A stretch of 64,000 bases of DNA. It comes from Symbiodinium natans. Taxonomy: Eukaryota > Sar > Dinophyceae > Suessiales > Symbiodiniaceae. Within the stretch, counting starts at the first letter, position 1. Every line of letters begins with the position of its first letter. A program made the position numbers and the translations under genes. The stretch spans positions 314,501-378,500 of the forward strand of contig CAJNDS010000369.1 in assembly GCA_905221605.1 (NCBI GenBank). Direction: 5' to 3'. Shown here one piece after another: positions 22,601-34,600 of this stretch. Below the pieces are notes generated by a model, which was given only the letters and a program-made list of their open reading frames with translations, was not told the DNA's origin and did not search any database.

Positions 22601-23370
22601 GTAGCGCTGTAAGCTGACAGTTAGACAAATCCCACGGTGGCTCCACCTTCAGTTAGAAACATGAGTTTATCTGTCCACCTGGTTCAGTGCGGCGCTCTCT
22701 TGCTCGAGAATTAACTACGCAATTACTCGTACTCCTTGGGGCTTCCGTGTCAGCAGAACTGCAGGGACATGACGCATGAAGCTCCGGAATTCGTGCGCAC
22801 ACGAGTGCTGCAAAGCCCAAATTGTAGCAGGCCCAGGAGGTCTTCGTCAGCAGAAGCCCGCCCATGAAAACGTATTAATGCCAAAACTGCCAAACTGCTC
22901 AGCACTGCCAGATAGTTCTTGACTTGAGGCCACGTGTCGCGCTTTAGGCTGTCACGGCTTCATGTGTTTTCCGTGATGAGGGAACCTTTTCTGTGACATG
23001 TCATACTTAGTTACATTACTAGACCCGATTTGGACAAGCATATTGCCTCCCCCAACCTTTCGCTCCGCCCCACCCACCCCTAGACTCTGTAGACATATGC
23101 AGAAGCAGAAATGTGTCATTAGATGGTAGAGGTATTTTCTGCCCATGCACGCCCAAACACCCTGAAACCCCACGACCCCAACCCGAACCCGAAAAACCCT
23201 AAACCCATACCCCTTAAACCCATAAGCCTAAGCCAGTAGACCTTAGCCCTATACCCTAAGCCCTAGCCCTAAAGCCCTAAACCCTTAAACAAACCCTAAC
23301 CCTAAACCCGAAACCCACAAACCCCATAACAAACCCTACCATAGCTCAGTCCGACTGCTGGGGGACCTCA
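19680..23370. other. Gene-poor stretch, mostly degenerate repeats
   Basis: Contains CCCTAAA/TTTAGGG remnants and several GC-rich unique islands that could be microexons (19870-19906 before GTAGCG; 20600-20680; 21030-21070), none with a family match. The part at about 21540-22900 is notable for having almost no telomere-type repeat and ordinary base composition; its short ORFs on either strand show no recognisable domain, and no tRNA or rRNA gene is visible. A T-rich tract lies at 22520-22555. Confidence 0.4.
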
Positions 23371-23374
23371 AGAG

Positions 23375-23425
23375 GACCCGCCCTGGCCTTTCAACCCTCG
23401 CTTTATTGAAGCCATGCAGGCGGAT
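23375..23425 (+). CDS. Candidate exon (DPPWPFNPRFIEAMQAD)
   Basis: Seventeen codons in phase 0 between CTCAAGAG and a GTGAGG donor, in unique sequence followed by TTTAGGG repeats. The peptide looks like globular coding sequence but I cannot assign a family. Confidence 0.45.
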
Positions 23426-24639
23426 GTGAGGGGGGGGTTTGGGGGGTTTAGGTTTAGGGTTAGGGTTGGGGTTTGGGGGTGTTCAGGGCCACAACTTACC
23501 CGAAGGCCTGAAGCCACAAAGGCCAGAAGCCTCGAAAGCAAAAAACGGGTCAGTTTTCTTTGGTTGAGGGTTTGGTCTAGGCCTTAAGGGTGGCAGGGCA
23601 GCAGCTGACGCCCTCATGAGCTCCCGTAATGATTCAGCCTGCTTTCGGGTTTAGGAGAGAGGGTAGGTGGGTTCGCGGGGTATGAGGTTCAGGGAATGTG
23701 GGCCTTCAGGGTTTCCTTCGAGGCTGTCCAATACACTCGAGTTCCTGGTTCATTTGAAAACCATGAGCCCTTAACACCTACGGCCCCCTTTTGAAAACCT
23801 ACAACACACGAAAACCCCAACCCTCAATCATCAATGATCACGTCCTCAGCCCTGACCTAAGGCACTAAAGGGGGGGGGGGCCTACTTGGCCGCAAACTTT
23901 CAAACACACGAGTAAAAAAGCCCGAAACCCCCTGCTAAACACCTCCAAGAATCAAACCTAAACCGCGACCCCACGCAACCCACCAACCACGAAACCCACG
24001 AAACCCACTACACCCACTAAACCCACTAAACCCACTAAACCCCCGCAAACCCCCAAGCAGACACCCAAACTCCTCAAAGACCCACAGCCTTGGAAGGCAG
24101 CCGCGAAGTGTGGGGCAGGGGACCCCAAAGTATGGACACGGCAAAGCTTCGGTGGGGGGAGGGTACTTCGGTTTGGGTCCTAGGGATTAGGTGGGGAGGC
24201 TGGGTTTCGGGGGGGAGGGGGGGGGGGGGGAGGGGGCGGGGTAGCGTAGGGGGATTTAGGTGTTTTTTTGCTTCAGGGCAGAGCTTTTGGGCTTTTGGCT
24301 GTCCTGCGGATTGGAATTGAATCCGTAAAGGGACCCACACCCTAACTTTATAACCCCCCCCCCCCCCCACTCCAAAAACCTACACTGAGAGACTCTTTGC
24401 TGTCAAACCAATCATGTCAAATTCCGAAAGCCCCCTAAACCCCCTAAACCCCATGCTGTAAACATCCGTAAACCCTAAACCCCGAACCCCCTAAGCCCAC
24501 AAACCCTAAACCCACAAACCCTAAACCCCAAACCCCAAACCCCAAACCCCAAACCCTAAACCCTAAACCCTAAACCCCAAACCCCAAGCCCCAAACCCCA
24601 AACCCTAAACCCTAAACCCTAGACCCCTTCAACTCCGAG

Positions 24640-24696
24640 GCGCTGCTTCTGACGGCGATTGCGCCTTGCAGCTCCCTCCTGACCTTCAACTCGGAG
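24640..24696 (+). CDS. Candidate exon, hydrophobic
   Basis: After AACTCCGAG it reads ALLLTAIAPCSSLLTFNSE. An internal TTGCAG gives an alternative start at about 24671. Preceded by a CCCTAAA/CCCCAAA array. It could be an upstream exon of the coiled-coil gene; unproven. Confidence 0.35.
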
Positions 24697-25647
24697 GAGC
24701 TTTTTTTTGGGGGGGGGGGGGGTGGGGGATAGAAGAAGTTTAAGGTTTAGGGTCTGGTTTTTGGGGCTTAGGGTTTAGGGTTTTGGGTTTTAGGGTTTGG
24801 GGTGTAGGGTTTGGGGTTTTGGGTTTGGGGTTAGGGTTTAGGGTCTGGGCCGTAGGGGGCATTCATGTATTTTGTGTTTCCGTCTCTCTCTCTCTCTCTC
24901 TCTGTGGGGTTTGGCAGGGGTATAATCGAGTTAGGGTTTTGCAGGTTTGTTGCCGTCTCGTTTCACGTTTGGTTTTCGGGCATGGGACTTGGGGAGCTCG
25001 GGGGATCCCTAGAGCGCAGGGCCCCAAAGCCCCAAAGTTTCAAAGTCCAGGTCCGAAAGTTGTGGAGCTCAGGTTTTTGAAGCTTGCGGGGTGAGGTTCT
25101 GGGGGTTGGGCTTATAGGGCACGGTTTAGGGTTTAGGGTTTAGGGTTTAGGGTTTCAGGGTTTCAGGGTTTCGGGTTGCCTGCATAGGCACAGGGCCGCT
25201 TTTTGGTATGCCCAAGCGCGCCCAAAGCCTCGGCCTGTGTCTTACAACTCCCCGAGCTCGAAACGAAGTCAATACCCTACGCCCTAAACCCTAAACCCCT
25301 AAACCCCTAAACCCCTAAACCCGAAACCCTAAACCCTAAACCCTAAACCCTAAACCGTAAACCCTAAACCCTGAACCTCAATCCCCCGAACCCCCTAATC
25401 CCACTAAACCCCCTCAAATCCCCCAAAACCCTGCTCCGCGAGGAGGCTAAAGCCAGACCTGTGACGAAGGCCGTCCCAGCACCTGGGGGGAAACCCTAGG
25501 ATTTGGGGTTTAGGGTTTAGGGGTTTAGGGTTTAGGGTTTAGGGTTTAGGGTTTAGGGTTTAGGGTTTAGGGTTTAGCGTTTAGGGTTTAGGGTTTACGG
25601 TTTGGGCATTCTTTCGTTTTTCTTCTTTTCTTCCGCGTTGCATCCAG

Positions 25648-25692
25648 GTGCTGGGCCTGCTCCAGGGCATGAAAGACCAGCTGGAGACGGAG
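25648..25692 (+). CDS. Coiled-coil gene exon (VLGLLQGMKDQLETE)
   Basis: Fifteen codons between TTCTTCCGCGTTGCATCCAG and a canonical GTGAGC donor. The segment matches the start of the family's first repeat (hydrophobic heptads followed by GM and acidic residues). Confidence 0.62.
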
Positions 25693-28600
25693 GTGAGCTT
25701 CTGAAGGGCCTGGGCTCGGACAAGGTTTAGGGTTTAGGGTTTAGGGTTTAGGGCTTCGGGTTTTAGGGTTAGGGAAGGGCTTGGCTCTTGCAAACTTGTC
25801 GTCTTTGCGACGCATTGACAGTGTTTTCTTTGGAGGCGTGTGGGGTTTAGGGTTCAGGCTCTAGGGTTCGTTTTGCGTGTGCCTGCCACCCCCTTTCACA
25901 CGCATCCTCCGCCTTCCCAAACACATGAGGCTAAAGAAGAGGAGGAGCTCATGGACAAGTACAAGTGCTGGTGCAAGGACCTTGTGACGGCTTCGGGGGG
26001 AGCTACTGGAAGTCTCCTTATGGTCCTTTCCGGTCATTTGGTACTTCTTGTCGGCCCTGGCAGTGGTTTGGGAGCGGACAGGGCTCCGAGCCCTTCCAAG
26101 ACCCCTGAGGCTGTTCTTCGCATTTTTGATGGCCAATATTGGCGAGCTTCTCAACAGGTCGGTCCACAAACCCTAACCCAAATTACCTGCAAACCCTACA
26201 CCCCACACCCTAAACCCTAAACCCTAAACACATCGAACTCCCGACACTTTCGAGGAGAACTCGGAGGGCAAGGCCACCTCCGCCGGAGCCTCGCGTGCGG
26301 CTAAACCTAAACCCAAAACTCCATAGATCCTAAAGGCTAAACCTTACACCCTAAACCCTAAACCCTATAAACACTAAACCATAATATGGTAAGGTTTATG
26401 TTATAAACCTTAAACCCTATAAACCCTAAACCCGATGAACCCTGAACCCTCCTGCGGCACCCAGGAGCGACAGGCGCCACCAGACCCCCGTGGGTCTTGG
26501 TTGCGGGGCTTGATTTGGATGGGGTTCAACCACTGCTGCACAAAACGCAGGGCAAGACTAACGAGACTCGACGCAGAAAAGTAATAAATAGCAGCAATGA
26601 CCATGTTAGCATGATCTTCTTATGTCGAGAAAGCAATTGCGAGTTCCATTATCGCCTGCAGCGTGCCCGCACTCTGCCTGTGGCTTCGAGAAGCACGGCC
26701 CTGGATGGTAACCCTGACCCTAAACCCGAAACCCTAAACCCGAAACCCTAAACCTTAAACCCTAAACCCTAAAACCCAACCCTAGTTACCATACCCCTTC
26801 GCATTCTGATAGCTTCAGCTACTACGAAGTGAGACTGAGGTGGAGGGCGCCGAAGCTCAGATCAAGGACTCTGCGCCCCTTCTGTGGCTTCTTTGGGCGT
26901 GGTTGGAAGCCCTTAGCCCTGCTGAACCCTACTAGGCCCTAAGCCCTACACCCTAAAATCCTCCTGCAACCCTAAGCCCTAAGCCCTATAAGCCCTGAAC
27001 GCCCCAAGCTCTAAACCCGAAACTCCTAAACCCTCAGCCCTTTTTCCGACACCAAGCCCTATCAGAGCCAACTGCTGAAAAGACGTGGGCGGCTTTTGCA
27101 GCGGGGTCTCTTCTTGCATGGGCAAGCTGGCCTCCATATCTTCTTACGTCGATTTTTGGGTGTTAAAAAAGCTTAGCGGGTTCAGGGGGTTCGGGGTTTT
27201 GGGGGGTTTGGGGGGGTTTAGTTTTTAGGGTGTAGGGTTCAGGGTTTAGAGTTTTTGCGGGAGTTTTGGGGGGTTTCGGTGGTTTCGGGGGGTTTAGGGT
27301 TTAGACTTAGCCCCCCTTAAGATCCCCTCAACCCCTTAAACCCATGGGGACCTTTGCAGGAGATGGAGGGCAAGGTGGATGCCCTGCAGGCCACCAGCCA
27401 AGGTTTGGCCACTGAGCAGGGACCCCGGTCGCTTTTTGCGGAGCTCAGGGGTTTGGCTTTACAGGGTTCAGGGTGTCGGGGAGGTTCAAGGGATTATGGA
27501 GTTCAGGAGTTGTGGGTTTTGTTTTTTGTTTGGGGTGTTCCGGTTTTAAGATCTTTGTCAGCTCAGCTCCCCCGCGCCAAAGGCTTGGAGGGCTGAGGGC
27601 TCAGAAATCCGCAAATCCCGGAGCCCGACTTCGGGCGCCCTCCGAGGTATGGCAACCTTGGCAAGGAGGTGGCGAGCAACGAGGCGGGGCAACTCGGAGT
27701 TCGGAGCCTTGAAGGGCTCCCAGCGACCTAAACCTCTATCCCCCTTGGGAATGATTTTTTGTTATTTTTTGGTTTATATAGAACCCAAGAGGACATTTAA
27801 AGAAAGAACCCTAAACCCTAAACCCTAAACCCTAAACCCTAAACCCTAAACCCTAAACTGTGAAAAATATTTGTTTATTGAGGTTCTAAGGGGAGTAGAG
27901 AAACTCCCAAGCCCCAAAGCTCCAGAAGCCACGGGTTCAGGGGCATCTTTCATGTCCAAGGCCGAGGGCGCCACTTTTGCTAGCATTGTTTGGGGTGTTC
28001 CTCCTTATGCTAACAGTCCTGCATAGGGATTCTAGTACCCCCCCCCATTATAATCCCTATTCATTAAGGACTGTTAGTATGAGGGGGGGAACATCCCAAG
28101 GTATTGTTGTCATTAGTCTTGTGCTGGCTGCGATGTGTTGATTTTGGTTTGAGTAGACTTCAGAGGCTTCGGCTTTCACGCGTTTGTTGGGAAGGGAGCC
28201 GAAGTAGCAGCCTTGCTGTCGCAAGCTTAAATCCCAAACCCTAAGCTCTAAACATCCCAAACCCGAAGCCCTAAACCCTGAACCCCAAACCCTAAACCCT
28301 AAATCCTAAACTCTAAGCCCAAACCCTAGTTCCAGCCCGTCAAGAGAGCCATCCGGAGCCAATTCTGAAGGCCTCCTAAACCCCCTAAACCCCTAAACCC
28401 CAAACCCTAAACCCTAAACCCTAAATCCCCAACCCTAAGCCCAAAAGAGCCGGAGCCAATGTTGAAAAGGCCTCCATGGAGGAGTCCGAGGCCATGCGGA
28501 ACAAGCAGATCGTGGCCCGGCAGCCTCCCACGCGGTCTGCTAGTTTTGGGGGACTTCGGAGCGGGGGGGAGATTGGGGTTTGGGGTTTAGGCTTTAGGGT

Positions 28601-31600
28601 TTGGGGTTGAGGCTTTAGGGGAGTGGTTTTGAGGACCCTAAACCCTAATTCTTAAACCCTAAACCCTAAACCCTAAACCCTAAACCCTAAACCCTAAACC
28701 CTAAACCCTAAACCCTAATTCCTAAACCCTAAACCCTAAACCCCTCGTCACCCTGGCTCTTCCGAGGAGCAGTTCTTGGCTGACGAGTTGGAGCTCGAGA
28801 ACAGCGTGGATCAGGTGGCTTTTGCAGCTCCCGGCAAAGCCTAAATCCTAAACCCTAAAACCCTAAAACCATAAACCCTAACCCTAAACCCTAAACACGA
28901 AACCCTAAACCCTAAACCCTAAAGCCCTAAACCGAAATCCTAAACCCTCCCTATCAGAATATGAAAGCTTAAACCTCAATGATCTTCGTGGGCATAGCCC
29001 AAATCTTCCCGGGCAAGGCCCAAATCTACGGGTTTGGGAAGCCCTTTAAGCCCTAAACCACAATTCCTAAGCAGAAGGGTTAAGGGCGTGTTCTAGAGGG
29101 TTTTTGCGAGGTGCACACTGCCCGGAAGGTCGTCGCCGGGGCGCCTGGAGCATGTGGGCTTTAGGGTTTAGGGTTTAGGCTTTAGGGTTTAGGGTTTAGG
29201 GTTTAGGGTTTAGGGTTGGGGGACAGGGTCTCGGGTTCGGGGCTTGGGGTGTTTTTTTGCTTTGTTCTTGGTTTCCTTTCCTCAAGCCCACTAGAAGCCC
29301 TGCGAAACCTGAAGTCCCTAAGCCAAGCCTCCAGGAAGTTTTGCCGGAACGATGGGGAGAGCCCCCCTTTTTGAAGCGATCCTATTTCTGTTTGGACTTC
29401 CTTGCTGTTTGGTGACATGGTCTTAATCTTATGGTACAGTATAGTGCTCCTTTCAAGAGGCTCATCCTTCACCAAGGTCAGAATGTTCACTGCTGTCTTC
29501 AGGCATCGAGGTGAGAGGATACACTTTTCCGCTTCAGAGGCCCTCGCAACCATATTTTCGAAAGCCTACACCCCAGAAGCCTAAACCCTGAACAACCCAC
29601 GAAAGAGGTCCTCTGTTCAGTGCAGAGTTTGTGAGCCCTTCAGCCTCAGGGCAAAAACACGCCTCAACGCCCTGATTCCCCGGAAGGGTTTCTGTAGAGC
29701 TCTACAGGACCTCCATGAGGAAGGTTTAGGGTTTAGGGTTTGGGGTTTAGGGTTTAGGGTTTCGGGTTTAGAGCTTGCGAGGACGAGCGTCATGGTGACA
29801 CCTCCTTGCTGCAGACCTCGCAGCAGCAGGCCGGCCTGGGATGGGCCTTTTTGCAGCCCGAATCCCTCGAGCGGACCTGGCTCAACCCACATCATCCTTA
29901 AACCCTTAAGCCGAAATTCTCGTCGCTTCCTTGAACCCCAATCCCTAAACCCTCAACCCTAAACCCTAAACCCTAAACGCTAAACGCCAAACCCTAAACC
30001 CTAAACCCTAAACCCTAAACGCTAAACCCTAAACCCTAAACCCTAAACCCTAAACCCTAAACCCTAAACCCTAAACCCTAAACCCGAAACCCGAAACCCG
30101 AAACCAAAGAAGCCTAAACCCTAAACCAAAGAAGCCTAAACCCCTTACCCCTAAGCGCAAGCCACTGGAGCAGGCCATCATCCAGACCGTTCAGCGCCTT
30201 CTCGCCAAGCCTGGCGCTGAGAGCTGGTTGGGCTTAGGGTTTAGGGTTTAGGGTTTAGGGTTTAGGGTTTAGGGTTTAGGGTTTAGGGTTTAGGGTTCAG
30301 GGTTTAGGGTTTAGGGCTGAGAGCTCGTTGGGCTGAGGCCTCAAGGCTCAGGGTTTGGGGTTTGCGGTTTAGGGTTTGGGGTTTGGGGTTTCGGGTTTGG
30401 GGCTTAGGGTTTTGTGGTTTAGGGTTTGGGGTTTAGGGTTTCGGGTGTAGGGTTTAGGGTTTATTTCGGGTTTAGGGCTAAGGGTTTGGGGCTTAGGGTT
30501 CTTATAGTACCCAGTAGTACCTTTCTCGGGCCGTTTCCCCATAAGCTCACGGGTGTTACATACCGTTCCCTTCTCTATAGAGCTTCTGCAAACCTTGCCT
30601 AACCCTAAACCCTAAATTCCGACACCCCGACATACCCCAAAACCCCGAAAGCCTAGACCTCCTGGGTTCCATTTGGGTCAAACAGGCGTGTCGGATGTCG
30701 GGGTAGGGTTCAGTTTTTTGTTTTGGCGGGGTTCAGGGTTCTTGGGGCTAAGTGGTTTTGAGTTTGTTATCTTTCGCGGGGTGCTTCAGTTACATGTGGA
30801 GGGGACGGAAAAAAAGTAAGCCTTGAATCCAAAGCCCGAAACTCAACGGTCTGCCTCCAGGCAGAGCAGCTTCTTGCGCAAGGACCACAGCCAAAAAGTG
30901 GCGCCCTCAGGTCTCGAGGACCCAAACCAAAAGTGCCCACATAACTACCCTCAGAGCCCTATGTCCTAGGTGTTCTCGAGGTACTACATAAGCTCTCACC
31001 TTGAACTCTACGCCCTCAGCCCCACACGGCCCTTGGTTCGGTGTATATTTTGCTGGCCACAAGATTTTGCTCGACCCCAAAGAGCTAGACTCATGAGCTT
31101 CTGCCTTGGACCCCTAGCGTGATACCTTTACGTTTGGGGACCCTCTTAAGGATCCTCTCAGGGCAGATAAGGGCCATATGAGGAGTGTATGAAGGGAACC
31201 TCTTAGAAATACATCCTCAGAGGTCCAAGTTTCACGCCGTAATGCCGTAAGCCCCGAACCCCCGGAATCGAAGAGCACAGCAGGTGGCACAGCTCTTGCG
31301 GGATCCCAGCAGCACAGGCGCCTCACATCAGGGTTTAGGGTTTAGGGTTTAGGGTTTAGGTTTAGGGTTTAGGGTTTAGGGTTTAGGGTTCAGGGGTTAG
31401 GGTTTAGGGTTTAGGGTTTAGGGTGGATCCGAAGCCAAGTAGAACTTAAGAGAAGAGGGAGGTTTTTCCCCTCGACCCCCCAAATAACTCAATCCCGAAA
31501 CGCCCAAAACCTCCAAGCTCCCAACAGCCAATCACGGTTTAGGGTTTAGGGTTTAGGGTTTAGGGTTTAGGGTTTAGGGTTTAGGGTTTAGGGTTTAGGG

Positions 31601-34600
31601 TTTAGGGTTTAGGGTTTAGGGTTTAGGGTTTAGGGCCACAAGCTCTCAAGGGCGAAGCCCTGAACCCTCAAACAGGGGCTCAGGTACCGGGGTTGGCTTT
31701 CAGCATGCTGCAGGGCTTACGGGGCGGTTTTTAGGGTTTGCAGGGCTTGTAGGGTTGCAGGGTTTATCGGGATTCTTAGGACTCACAGGGTTTGGGTTAG
31801 CCCCTAAACACTGAACCCAAAACCCTAAACGTGAAAACCGTAGTGAATTTACGGGCCCAGAACTCTACACCCTGAACCCTCAGCCCGTTAAGGGTTTCGG
31901 ACTTAGGGCTTATGTTTTTAGGGTTAGGGTACCAAGCCCTTGTGCAAAAAAAACCTCAACGCCCCTAAGAGCCCTCCAAGAACCCTTCAACAAAGAGCTC
32001 TGCCAGTGTACATGGAAGAAGCCCTGGCTGACCTGGAGACGGACTTCTCGACCAGTCTGAAAGAGCTCAAGGATGCGGCGCCTGCGTTTTTTTTTTGGTA
32101 GGGTTCTGGTGGGGGCTTGTAGTGGCGTTTAGCGCTTCATTAGGGCTTTGTTTCGCTTTTTGGGGGGGGGTTTAGGGGGCTTTTTGTGGGGCAGAGGGTA
32201 AGTTCAAGGGCTCAATTTCTTTGAGGGTTTGGGGTCCTCAGCTTTCGAGTGCAGGAGCAGGAGGCCACCAACAAGGCCGACTACGAGAAGCTGATGAAGG
32301 AGCGGGGCTGAGAAAGGCTTTAGGAGTTTGGGGCTTCGGGTTTAGGGTTTAGGGCTTAGGGTTGGGATGTTCCCCCCTTATAGAGTATAGTGGGGGGGTA
32401 CTATAATCCCTATTGAGGGCTGTTAGAAAAGGGGAACATCCCGAGGTTTAGGTGCAGCCGCCTCACTAGAAGTGTTCTGAATTCTGACCCCTTTTTGGGG
32501 TACTCTAGACAACGCTCCGTGTTCTAATAGGATCCCCTCATGTGTGCAGGCCGGATTCGAGAACCTTAACCCTGAACCCTCAAGAGAGCTGTGTCTGATC
32601 CCAAGACCCACCGAAAAACCCTCACAGCAAAGCCTAGGCTTAGGGCTTACGACTTAGGGCTTAAGGCTTAGGGCTTAGGGCTCAGGGCTTAGGGCTTTAG
32701 GGTTAGGGTTGGGGGTTCGGGGTTTAGGGTTTTGGGCCACACCTCGCCCTGCCAACTCCCACTCCCCACCCCAGGCCAAGCGCACGGAGATCGACGCTGG
32801 AAAGTCTCAGGCTCCAAGCACCTTAATTGGCCGGTTTCGTGTTTGGGGTTCAGTGTTCAGGGTTCAGGGTTCAGGTTTAGGGTTCGTTTCGGGGTTTGGG
32901 AGTTTGAAGGTCTGTAGGTTTTAGAGGTCTATAGTTTCTAGGGTTTATAAGGCTTATGGGCCTAGGCGTCAATACCCCAAGTACCCTAAACCTCCAGGGG
33001 TTTAGGGGTGGCTTTCTGGGCGTCGAGCGATTGCCAAGCTCCCAGACTAAGGGGGGGCCACTTAAAGTAAGCACCCTTGAAACCACCTAACCCTTCGGCC
33101 CTAAACCCCCATGGCATAGCCATGCGCCGAATGCCGCAGATCTCCGCCAAGAAGGAGCAGAAGACCACAGCCGACGAGGAGCCACACAGGGAGAACAGGA
33201 GAACCTTGTTTTTATAGCACCCGGTTCTATCCTAAACGACCAGCTGAAGCCCGCACCTGAAGACCTGCCTGTTAGGGCACTGTCATGACCTTCTGTTTGA
33301 ACAACAGAACAGGGCATTTGGGGTTCCAGGAGCGGGCGCAGACGCAGCAGGCCACCCGAAAGGGTTTAGGGTTTAGGGTTTTAGGTTGATAGGGCTGCAG
33401 GGTCCAGGGGACAGTTCTCCACCGTTGTACAGTCCTGTTTTGGGATGTGGCTGCCCGAACTGACCGCGACCCTAAACATTCTTACCCCCTAAACCCTAAA
33501 CCCTAAACGCTAAACCCTAAACCCTAAACCCTAAACCCTGTTCCATGGATTTGAAGCAATGCTTCGTCTTCGTATGGAATTGGGATTCAGACTTCAGGGC
33601 TGAGAGTTGTGGAGGGGCAGGGGGTCCCTGCGGAGGAAGCAAGACCCTAAACCCTAAGCCCTCAGCCCTAAGCCCTAAACCCTAAACCCTAAACCCTAAA
33701 CCATTCTGTTAGAAGGCCATCAAGGACGCCAGGGAGACCATGGCCGAGGACATTGCGCGGGGGGGCCCAATAAACCCTAAACCCTAAACTCTAAACCCTA
33801 AACCCAAACCCTAAACCCTAAACCCTAAACTATAAACCCTAGAAACCCTAGAAACCCTATAAACCCTAGAAACCCTATAAACCGTATAAACCCTATAAAC
33901 CCTACAAACCCTACAAACCCTACAAACCCTAACCCTATAAACCCTGTAAACCCTCAACCCTCGTGGTGAGCCGAGGTTCGCCAAGGACGTGAAGGAGAAG
34001 TGCGCGAAGAAGTCCAAGGACCCCACCGCCTTGCGGAAGATGGGTGGGGTTAGGGGGTTGGGGTTTGGGGATTGGGGTTTAGGGTTTTGGAGTTTAGGGT
34101 TTTGGGGTTTAGGGTCGGGGGGTTTGGGGTTTAGGGTTAGAGGGTTCAGGGTTTAACAATTATCCGCTTGGGAGTGCTTTTGCTTTCCCTATGTAGCATC
34201 ATGGTCAAGGGAACCGTTGCTTTTTGCGTTCCAATAAGGGTATCATAACATTGGGGTTTAGAGCGGTATATTGTCTAGGACTAAGAGTAGGCCCTTATTC
34301 CCGTTTGTTTGGGATTGAGGTTCCGATAAAAGCCCCTTTAAGGCTAAAAAAGGTACCCTGTTCTTTCCTAGGTTTCTCCTGGGTCTAGGTCCCGCAAAGT
34401 CCTCATCATCCGGATCTGGATCTTTTGCATTGGGGCTTTGTTTTTTGTCTTTTGTTCTTTGGTTCGGGCTTGATGGGCTTGTGAGGGTTCTTGGGCTTTG
34501 GGTGCCCAGAAAGCTACAGCCCTGCAAGGCCCGCAGCCCTCCAGCCCTAAATCCTGAGCCTCCAAGCCTCAACTCTACACCCCAAAATCGCGACGCGCGA

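Noticed and set aside
33811-34026. VYRVYRVSRV-type repeat proteins here and at 38264-38500
   Set aside because: These are translations of CCCTATAAA/GGGTTTATA arrays; no start context or homology.
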